NCBI GenBank assembly: GCA_015227615.1
Contig: JAALGZ010000031.1
Span: forward strand, 124,001 to 188,000
Reading direction: 5' to 3'
Length of the DNA: 64,000 nucleotides
Source of the DNA: Labyrinthula sp. Ha
Lineage: Eukaryota > Sar > Bigyra > Labyrinthulida > Labyrinthulaceae
Shown: positions 20,520-30,372 of the stretch, in pieces
How the letters are laid out: the number at the start of each line of letters is the position of its first letter
Numbering within the stretch: the stretch's first letter is position 1
Program-made: the position numbers and the translations under genes
The notes under the pieces: generated by a model
What the model was told of the DNA's origin: nothing
What the model saw: the letters and a program-made list of their open reading frames with translations, nothing else
Databases searched by the model: none

Positions 20520-23500
20520 ACTTGTCGAATGTAAACTTGACCTTGTTTGTGTAAACCGATATTATAAGTGAAAGCTCTGGCAAGAATTACGGTTTTATCC
20601 GCCTGTGATGGCTCTTTGAATTATTCAGTTATGGAATTAGCCAGTTTCCTCTTAACCTATCGAACAGAAAGTGTTCTCTTTTTACCGAGTATTCAGCAAA
20701 AGACCGGTAGATCTTGTTCAGTTTCTTCGCTTGTTTCTATCGGGAACAAATTGGTTTCCCGGTCAAATCAGAATGCACCTTCTAGTAAATCAAGCCAATC
20801 ATATAAGAGAGTGTGTCACTATACGTTTGAGTAAACGTAAAATTTTAATGCTTTAGTGCACTTGATGACAACAGTGACTTAATTCTAGATGGCCCAAATA
20901 TACGACCAGAATATCTCAGGCCAGTAAAATATATACTATAAGAGATACTTAAAAACAAAAAATACAAAGTGTTGAATGATAAGTACTAAAGGGTTTTACA
21001 GAGTTGTTATTATATCTATAAAGGAAAAGTTTGTTAGATAGAAACATTTAAAAATTGGTTAAAGCTTAAATGTTTGTTTTAACAAAAGTGCTAGTTCTTA
21101 CTAAAGAATAGTAGTTTTTTTTGAAGGTAAATTATCGAAATCTTGAAGGGTTTCACGGTTTGCGATGTGTAGGATCTCATACCCTGCTTTGAAAGAGTTA
21201 ATAGAACCCAGATTTGCGTAGTGTAGATTTGTCTAAGTCTGCTGTGGTCGTTTAGGGAAGTTGACTTTCTGCATGAACAAATTATGCAACAACTCAAAAG
21301 TTCGTATTAACAAGAAAGCAACTTAGATCTCCTAATAAGTAATATTCCAATGGTGATAAAGACTAAAATAAATAAACCACCTTATTATCACAGTGTTTCT
21401 TAAGAGAATTAAAACTTCTTATAGGCAAGGAAAAATCATAAGAGTAAAGTTAAATCTCAAAGAGCTTAGGGATTTACTGGGACATTAAGTTTCTAGGGCA
21501 CGAACAAGAAATTCTTAAACCCACGAGTTGGCTGAGTTAATATATGAACTAGGTACTAAAATTCCGGTAAATGGAAGCAGTATAACTTGAGAACAAGCTA
21601 AGTGTCTTGATTCTACTTGTTCTATGAAGAGATCAACGAAGAAAGTAGTTACACAGCCTTCAAGAACAAGATAGGCGCTGGCAAATACGTCATTTTCAAC
21701 AGCCTTGTTACTTGTATCTTAGCTTAGTACCCCCTTATAGAGGTCGAAGGAGCAAAAAATTCCTCGAACCTTGTTTTTCTTTGTTAAGCTTAAGAGGCGG
21801 TGTTTATATGTCTCCTTGAGGCAAGCCTTACTAAAGTTTAGGTTGGCAACAAGAGAAACTTATGTGATTGTTCTTTCAATTTAGAATAATAGTCCACAAT
21901 TCCAAAGCAACAGATACCGTCAATGTTTCTATATTTTTGAGCAAACATGTGAGCTAGTTCTAGGGAAATTTATATTCTGACTAATCTCTAGCTTGACAAA
22001 GTTGGTATACTCTTATTCTTGTATTTAGTACCAAGAACTTAGCGAGAAAACATGAATAATACTAAGGCTGAAACTATCTCTTGATCTTAGGGTACCACAT
22101 TTACCCCATGGTTCTATCAGTCTTTTACTGCTGATACGCCTTTAAGGTTAGAATGAGGCGTAGTTGAAATTAGAAGATTATCCCAACACTCCCCGCAAGG
22201 TAGCTTCCTGATTGGTCTATTATTGCAACTGATTCTTAGCATGCTATGAAAAGGTCTAGATTTCCTTTTAACAAAATTCTATACTTCTCTCCGTAACCAA
22301 TGTTGAACGTAACCAGAGCACTTATCTCCAGGACCAAAGGACTAACCCAACAACTCAGCAGAATTAATGTCAAATCCAATTGGGATGTAACTTATACCAT
22401 CACTCCCCTAAGGCATTTTCAGACCTATCTTGGAGTTGTAAAACATTTGCTGCAATTTTTCGGTTTATTGCATCCTAGGATATTATTGATAAAATGTTAT
22501 TTGATATTTATTTAAAATATAAATGATCACATTTAGGGGCAAATATATTTTAAAGAATTCATTGAATTCCTATGTGCTCTTAAGATAAGCAAGTAGTCTT
22601 AAGTTGCATAGAGCATAATATAGGCAAAGTACGAATAACAGCGCTTTTCTTACCACTAAATGTATAGTCCTTTTTTAACAACGAGTTGGTAGACTTTCAG
22701 AAACTCAGCTCTCTGTGCTTAAGGTGGTTCAAACTTATGTGTTATTATTATTGGTAAACTATTCCTATTATATAACTCTTTTCTCTGTAATGCTAATTGA
22801 TCCGGTAAGTACCAAGTGAAAGATACTTGAACCTTTAGTCACTAGAAAAAAATTATTTGGCCCGATACTTAGCTCACATTCAATAGGTTGTTTCTTTTTG
22901 CAGCAATTATTCCCTTAGAATATATGATCATGATTCAGTATATTTGTTCCACATTGAGTGCAAAGAATTAGTTTGTACAAAACTTCTTTTGTTGTAGCTA
23001 CTAGCGTGAGGTCCAGGCGAAATTTTAAAAAAATTACCAGCGACGGCTCGGAGTAACTATCCGCCATTTCAAGAAAAGGTGCTTCCTTGCACATTTTACA
23101 ATTAATTATAGCTATTAGCAAGGTGCCAAAGAATTAAGAAAACGAGTCGTAGCACGTATTTCCAGTTAGGAGCAGCAGATTAACCCACTTGGTCTCATGA
23201 ACTTAGCACTAAGGTTTGTGCTCCCATTATTTTTTTTCAAGACTTATGGAACCTGCATTGCATGCACAATTGTTACAAAAAACATGTTTCTTCAGGCTTT
23301 AGTCAGAAAAAAAATCAATAATTAGTCAAATGGCTCACATAATTACTTTAATCTGGGAGACACGAGTAAAGCGAGCATCATTAAAATGACTGGGTACAGT
23401 GAAACATACCTAATACGTTTTATGTACTCTATAGAACATTAATCTTAAGAACTATTTGCAAACCAATATTTCTTGAGAATCACCCATAGTTCTGAGTCCA

Positions 23501-24337
23501 TTAGATCTCGTTTTAGTTTTCAAAGCTCTTAGTTGTTTGCTTGCATCGTACAGATTATAACTCTCTCTTGTTGTTATATCCAGCACCTTACCGCAATGAA
23601 TAAACTCTCGTTGACAAAATGGGTTAGCTATCAACGAAAAATAAAAAATAACTGAAATTACCAAGAGGAACTAAATTCTAATGGTTGAGCTGTTTCAAGA
23701 TCTCTTAGTTTGAATTTTGTCTTTCTCTGTAACTGAAGTGAAGAGTCAGTCATTTCCATCATGGTACACGATTAAAAGGTGGGGATCCTAGCATAAGTTA
23801 CTTGAATACTCTTAAAACCATGAACAATTAGGAAATGTAACGTTTAGGGCAAGGGATTAACGTAAAAGAAAAAAATACCAAGTGTAAACTTCCTTCTTGA
23901 GTTCACTTAGCCAAAAAGCCTTGAGAAAACCAATTAAGAGTCAGTGTAAATAGATCGGTAAGCTCATAGGTTACTAGAAATAACGTGAAAGTCAACTTCT
24001 TTAGATGATTAGCTAACTATAATTAATTTAAATAAATTAACGAAAAAAAGAAGGATGGATTTAAGACTAATGAAATAAGTGTAAAGAAATACTTTCTAGA
24101 GTTTCCTTTTAATATATACCAAACTATAGTTCATATTAAAAAGCAGACACTGATATCTGGATAAAACTGACTCTATTGCTGGGACAATTAGCCAAACAGT
24201 TAACTAGTATATACAAAATACAAAATGTTGTTTATTAATGACGTCATTATTATTTAGGTACAAAGAAGAATTTTCGTAGATATTTCTATTAGAAAAAGTA
24301 AGAGAAACAACAAAATTTTTCACAAGAACAAACTAAA
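20520..24337. other. Gene-free gap with a Ty3/gypsy remnant
   Basis: This 3.8-kb stretch lacks an intact gene. The reverse transcriptase fossil at 21.6-22.5 kb is listed separately. The part nearest the island (20560-20860) has slightly longer overlapping frames on the plus strand, but none has a recognisable domain. I see nothing in 22.6-24.3 kb. Confidence 0.6.
21600..22515 (+). mobile_element. Ty3/gypsy reverse transcriptase fossil
   Basis: This is an old, broken Ty3/gypsy fragment on the plus strand. A frame at about 21626-21705 reads like the RT block Y-x-x-I...TAF+x+xGxxxY, which precedes the MPFGL motif. A second frame at about 22380-22470 reads like the post-palm P-x-x-x-x-FxxYLGxxxxxxxFx segment that follows the connection. 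Both are on the same strand, in the right order. There are many breaks, and LTRs are not seen. Confidence 0.5.
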
Positions 24338-25191
24338 ATGAAAAAAATTGCAAAAGATGTATATACCCATGGCCACGCAGCGTCTGTACTAAGGCAGCAT
24401 GGCGCAAGAACAGTTGAAAACTATGCACAACAAACTATTCCTTATTTAGTACCTGGAGCAACAGTTCTTGATGTTGGTTGTGGCCCTGGTTCAATCACAA
24501 AAGGTTTTTCTGACCGAGTTGGATCTTCTGGAAAAGTTATTGGGTTTGATTATTCACCAGATGTTATCAAAGTTGCCTCTCAAAACTTCCAGAAGTTGTT
24601 CACTCTTCTAATTTACTTTGTAGTGAAAACCTGACTTTTGAAGTGCAAGACATTTACAATATCAGTTTTGAGAGTGAGTCTTTTGACATAGTTCATGCAC
24701 ATCAAGTTCTTCAGCACTTAAGTAATCCGGTTCTTGGGTTAAAAGAAATGTACAGAGTTTGTAAAAAGGAAGGAATAGTAACTGTAAGAGATTCTGACTA
24801 CGCGACTATGCAATCCTTCCCTGAAATGGAAGAGATTGAAACTTGGAGAAAAATATACATGAAAACTTGTAAGTTGAATAAAGCTGAACCAAGAGCTGGA
24901 ATCTTTTTGCCGTCGTGGTGTAGAGAAGCTGGTATTCCAGAAGAAGAGGTTGAGTATAACTTAATCCCGCAGTTAATGAAAGAAAGCGTAAATGGAGACG
25001 TAAGAGAAAAGTATGCTTTTGATTGGTCTGAGAGAATTTTAAAGTCTTCCTTTGCAAAACAGGCTATTGAATATGGATTAGCTGATCAAGCAGAGTTAGA
25101 ACGTCTTTCTGAAGGTTGGAAGAAATTTGCTGAGAGAAAAGATGGAATTTATATTTATGTTCATGGAGAAATCATTGTTAAGAAAAAATAA
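24338..25191 (+). CDS. Class I SAM-dependent methyltransferase (UbiE-like), frameshifted in this sequence
   Basis: This is a soluble SAM methyltransferase of about 284 residues. The N-terminal half has LDVGCGPGSIT (motif I, residues 44-54) and VIGFDYSP (the acidic strand binding the SAM ribose). The second half has a VLQHLSNPVLGLKEMYRV motif and an IVTVRDSDY strand, as in the UbiE/Methyltransf_11 group. Small-molecule substrates are typical of this group, but the substrate here is unknown. The frame changes by one base at the A-run 24582-24585: upstream it ends at 24634, while the downstream frame (open well before its first ATG at 24643) continues the conserved fold without loss. One extra A in the run would restore a continuous protein, so a homopolymer sequencing error or a very recent mutation is more likely than an intron. 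No GT-AG pair of suitable phase spares the conserved residues. Confidence 0.75.
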
Positions 25192-25280
25192 AAAAGACTA
25201 TGTTTATATATTTTTTGAACATCCTAACAACAAAAGAAAAATCTGGAACAAAACCTCCAAAACTGCTACTGTGTACAAGT

Positions 25281-25670
25281 TCAAAAACACTTCTTGGATT
25301 GATCTCCACTATCACAAACATCACATAAAAACACTTTACCTATCTTAAACTTTTCCCATATTCTTCTTTGTGCTTTTGTTGAATGAAAATCAAAGTCTTT
25401 TGAACAGTCAGACCCAGCTTTCTTAAGTATGGATTGTTCTCCTGCAGGATGCCTATTTAGCTTCAAATACCGACTAACATCGTATACATTTCCATGTGCT
25501 ATAACCCAGCAATCTTCATATTTATTATGCTTTCTTATCTGTCTTTTTGTATAAAAACCAACTTGTATATTGTTGATTTTTCCACAGTGACATGTTTCTG
25601 TTCTGTGTCTTTTCTTCTTTATAGGGATAGCCGTGTATACACAAGTTATTTCATTTCGAGATAGATTCAT
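25281..25670 (-). CDS. Cytochrome b5-domain protein
   Basis: This is a 129-residue protein with a cytochrome b5 heme-binding domain at about residues 40-115. Visible features are the entry strand YTKRQIRKHNKYEDCWVIAHG, the NVYDVSRYL helix, the first heme ligand His74 in HPAGEQSIL (usually HPGG), and the second ligand His96 in FDFHSTKAQRRIWEKFKIGKV. The N-terminal 35 residues are basic and contain CHCG. The C-terminus adds two further Cys (CDVCDSG), so a bound metal or disulfide is possible. There is no membrane anchor, unlike ER cytochrome b5. The domain probably carries electrons to or within a soluble partner. It is convergent with the methyltransferase (89-bp gap). Confidence 0.85.
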   Translation of the reverse strand: MNLSRNEITCVYTAIPIKKKRHRTETCHCGKINNIQVGFYTKRQIRKHNKYEDCWVIAHGNVYDVSRYLKLNRHPAGEQSILKKAGSDCSKDFDFHSTKAQRRIWEKFKIGKVFLCDVCDSGDQSKKCF

Positions 25671-28600
25671 TTAATAATGATATTAAATAAATATGGATTG
25701 ATTAAGGAGGGTGAAATGAGTTTATACACAACAGTGGAAGATGTCTGGGTTTCGTTTTGTATTTTTCTCTAGAAAGGTACGTGTGAAATAAACGATTCAC
25801 CAAATTGATTGGACAACTTATCCAATCAAACTATGATGACCATTTTAAGCAATTTAATTGGTCAACGATTTCTTCGCAAATTAGGTTTTAGTTCCGTTCC
25901 CAAAAATTTCCGGGTTTGAGCTTGTAGTAGAAAAACAAGCGATTACCGTGATTTACAACTATAAGGATTAGATATATGATAGGATATTATAAGTAGCATG
26001 AACTATATAATTCATGGATATAGAAAAAAAAGGGTTAGTTTGAAGAGCAGCTAACTGGGAGGGTACCTAGTTGTGTATAACTTTTAAAATAGATCTTAAC
26101 ACTGTACTCTGTCTGTGTTAGTGGTCTTAGTGTCAATAGCCCACTGTAGGAACTTAACTCTCCACGGATGCAATTAGAAAAGCACAAGACAGGGGTAACC
26201 TTGATATAAAACTGATATTATAAGATTAGAAGCTCTATTATGGGGTCTAGCGCATTGTTCATGGAAAATTAACTGTAAATATAAATACAGCATAACTCTT
26301 ATGGTTTTTGAACCAGCGGTTCCTCATGTGATTTATCTAACACCAAAGAGATCACAGTTATCCTCCAATCCAAATCCACCAAAATTTCGATCGCCTTAGA
26401 ACCCAAACTATTTAAAAGTAATAATTAAGATCGCCGTGTCAAGTAGCAAATATCAGATTAAACATAGTACCCAACCTCGTTAAAATGATATATTCCAGCT
26501 TAAGTAAAATACAACAATAAAAAGAGCCAACAAGGGTATCTGTAAGAGATTAGCAGTGTCACTATACAAATAACTGAGCCCAGGTCACCTGGAGCATGCA
26601 GTGTCAAAACTAAATCGGTGCTTTATTGGTGTAGCAATACCCTTTCATTCTTCTCTATCCTTCTTTTTCTATCTGCTGTTTCTACTCTCTCTGGCGACTA
26701 AGATTTCAAAGCCAGTTACTCACATAATCAATTCAAAATAATTAACGAAAAAGAGCTACACGAATTGGGTTGTAAGATGTAAGTATGCTGACGGGTTAGG
26801 AATATGTCCCAGTTAATCCCTAAGGGAACCACTCTCAATAACTTCACAGAGGAAAACTCGTGTGACGCATAGTACGTAGAATGAGTTTTTTCTTGCTTAG
26901 TGAAGAAATAGCAATTTGACTCAGTAATAATTGTAGAGCTTTAGTTTTCATCTGATGATGAAAACATAATTCCAAGAGATAAGATGGAGGAAAATACATT
27001 GGCTCAGGTTGAAGTGCTACCAGCTGTTGACGTACATAATTACTTGTCCAAAATGAGAAGTTTAGTACAAAATATGGCTCTGTTGTAGGTTTCTCACCTT
27101 TGCGTACATGATTGAGCCTGTAGGCCGTGGTTTTGTTAAGTTATATCGTTGCCCCAAGAAGATGTTCTTAGGCCACGGAAGGAGAATCTTGACTGCAGCT
27201 AGGAGATAAGTTTCACCGAAAACATTTCCTTCTACACATAAAAAAAATGAATTTTCTTCGTACCACACCATTTTACATTGTATACATACTGGTATAGGTC
27301 TCGTTATCCCCAGTGTTTGAGGTACGTTTTATCTTAACTTTATTTTGAAAATTAGGTTATCGGTAGTCAAGCGTATTTTGTTGAGTCTTAGGTTTACAGT
27401 CAATAAAGTGGGAACTCTTAAAGCAGGTAATGCTGTAAGGAAAGCTTGAAAACTGTCAACCTTTAGAATGGGCCTAAGAATGACTTGTGCTATGCAAATT
27501 TAGAGGGTTTCATTACAGACAATCTCTGAATTTATCTTTGAAAATATATCTTGCTTAAACCTTCAGTTTTTCGTGCCCTATTGAATGAGCTTTTAGGTAA
27601 ATAAAATCTCGAGACGCATTTAAAAAAAGTTGGAGATTAAATTATATGAAGCTTTTTGTTCTCGTTTGGAACAATCTGGTATCTGTTTTCTCAAATTGTT
27701 TGTCTATAGTGCTATCTGGATGTCCGATAACGTATTTACATTGTATGATAATACTCTTTTCGCTTTTGTTTGTTTTTTACTTCGTACTTTGATTCTTTCG
27801 TAAGCTTTACTTTTTATGCTCTTTTGTTGGTTTTCTTTTTCTGATTAATTCTGAACATTGGCCTATCCTGTCATTGTATGCACCCAATTATATTATACTA
27901 TTTATCCAAACATATTTATATAAAACTTAATTATGAAATACTACTAAACAACTTCATATTGATACACGTTGCTGCGAACGCAATGTTAACCTTGGAAGGT
28001 TGGTTCTGCCGATCCTTTAATTATTTAGCGATAATAGCACAGGATTCTTTAATTAAGAAGTAGTTGAAGCCAGAGATTCCCTCTCACTAGACCAATTCAT
28101 ATTTTAAAGCTTTGTTAAAAGTTAAAGTTGTAAATCATCCTGCAAATAGCTTCCCCCTGCTTCTTAATTATGCTTCATCTAAAAGGTCTCATCGTTTACC
28201 TGATCTTTTCCTATATATTCTCTCACACCATGATATATGCCATCTCACTGATGAATAGCCTTATTTTAAATTCGTATGTTTATTTTTTATTTGTTTTGGA
28301 AAACCTGTGAGGCGAAATATAATTTTGTTTTTCTTGTGCTATGAAATGAACTTCCTATGTTGTTATGCTCCCAAAACCCTAAGAATCTTGGCGTTAGAAT
28401 GTTAGTATTCACGTTATTTTTAATTATCCATCGATAGTGTTGTCTAGCTCCATAGGAAATAAAACCTATAAGTGAATGTTTCAGAAGTATCAGCGCAAAA
28501 CTATTTGATCCTGCACAAAGCTACAGCATAATCATGTTTCTGCTCTTCTTTCGACAATGCCTTGATTATTATCGGCCGTTATCTGGTGTAAATTCGTTTG

Positions 28601-30372
28601 GTTGGGATCTCCAAGTGAAGGTTGCTTGTACTGAGCTGGATTAGTTACACCTAAGTTTTATTTAACATCTCTTGTTAACTGAGATCAGTTTAAATCAATA
28701 TTAAGAGTAAACAGGAATCTCTCTGTCCGGTTTCATTGAACGCTCCGTTTGGGATCAAGTCTTAGAATGCTAAATAAAAACCACTTGGTTTGTTTCAGTA
28801 ATAATTGTTTCTTTGTTTTTTTCTTTCTTCGATATGTTAGAAAATCTTAGTTACTCAGCATTCAAAGTCGACCGTGGTTTTCGTAATCTGACTGCTGCAC
28901 ATAATGATATACCTCTTCAATGAAACCTCATTGTCCTGTTTTCATTAACTAATCTTCAATACTGCTGCCTCCACGTACAATCGTTGCTTCTGTACTTTTA
29001 TAGCTTTACTGGATGTAAGTTGTCTCATCTAAGCTGTTTAATTGTGTGATATTCTTTGTAAGATTATGAAATACGATTTTCTGTTTCTTTGTTTAGTAAA
29101 TCTTTTAAGGGTTGCGCATATTTAGGGTAAGAACAAGGATATCTTTCCTCCATGGGTTTACCCAATTGCGCTATGAACCTATTAAAAAACCTAAGTGGAA
29201 GAACTCTTCGCTGTAGGACACCGCTCCATCTGCCCATGTTTTTACTCGTCCAACAGAAATAACAGCCGCTTCTTTGTTCTAGTCTAACTTCAAAGAACAC
29301 ATCCTCACTATTTAACTCTAAAACACTCTTATTGACCCTTCCTAAGATACGAGAATCGTAACTTTGTCCTAGATCGCAATCACATCGTCCAATTTGATAT
29401 ATTTCATACGACTGAAAATTTTTCCCGGGGAGAAACCCTTGATTTTGCTTTTTCTATGTCTGTTCTTAGATTTTAAGTAATTGTTGCACACTGTTCTAGA
29501 ATAAACTGCCTAGGTCCATTGAATGATTCTCTCATAGTTTCTTTTGGTTACTATTCCTACACCATAAGAAGCTCAATGCATTTCGTTTTTTTAAAGCAAA
29601 CCTTTATTAATTAAATTGTATTAAGTTTACTCTAACTCAGTATCAGACAAATATGTCTCAGAAGTGAGGTTAGTGCAGAAAGTATATTTCTGGGATTAGA
29701 GTTTTGTTCTTACTTTACTCTGTCACCGGCTTGTTACAGTTTGCATACTGCTCCTCTCACTTCTTAATCCTTCTCCGCTTCTCAATCCTGCTTCTTGCCG
29801 CTTGCTTATTTAATTCTTTTAGAATTTCAGATCTACATTTTTCCACAGCCCTCTGTGCTTCCGGATTCATCTTTTTTCGATTAATTGAGATCCTCTTCCC
29901 ATCTTCCCTTGGGGCAAAGAATCTAGACATCCTCACCTAAATACTCTTACTCCTTTCCTTCCACAGGATAGGATTCTTGCGACATTAATGATAAATATAT
30001 CGTTATAACTTTTGTTTAAATCTTGAGTTAAGTTGGTTAATTCAAGTCATTTGAATGTTCAATGACATCATTTACCAAGAGAGAAATAGGATACTTCTCG
30101 GGGCGCAATTGTCGTATAGTTACACAGGCTGACATAGATTCCGTAGGGCTATCTTCTGGTTCGTACTAAGTTCCTCGTGCATCTTGCCACGTCTGATATT
30201 CTTCATTCCTGAAAACAATAGAGTTAGATTTGTCCGGGTCACCACTAGTGACCTTCAACCAATCATTGTTCAATACTTTACTTATTCCAATTGCTCAACT
30301 AACCAATATGCGCAAACATCTATTAAATAAAACATCTAAAGTGATATGAAGAGAAGTTAAACTTGAATAATA
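25671..30372. other. Gene-free gap, pyrimidine-rich right half
   Basis: This 4.7-kb stretch has no intact gene. From about 27.3 to 30.3 kb the plus strand is rich in T and C, consistent with decayed elements lying on the minus strand; the best stretches are listed separately. I can identify nothing in 25671-27060. Confidence 0.6.
27060..29300 (-). mobile_element. Ty3/gypsy fossil, RT-connection and integrase C-terminus traces
   Basis: This is an old, broken Ty3/gypsy copy on the minus strand. The frame at 29064-29300 contains a stretch like Y-x-RFI...YAxPLxxLLxKxT, the segment between RT and RNase H. The frame at 27062-27271 resembles the integrase C-terminal V-G-x-x-x-L...L-P segment. The 2-kb spacing and shared strand fit one element. 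There are many breaks; the ends and LTRs are not found. Confidence 0.45.

Noticed and set aside
20568-20856. Two overlapping plus-strand frames next to the small membrane protein gene
   Set aside because: The longer one has no ATG until codon 22, the two frames overlap in different phases, and neither shows a domain or splice partner.
24582-24590. Programmed frameshift in the methyltransferase gene
   Set aside because: The site does not form a proper slippery heptamer and no downstream structure is evident; a lost A in a homopolymer is simpler.
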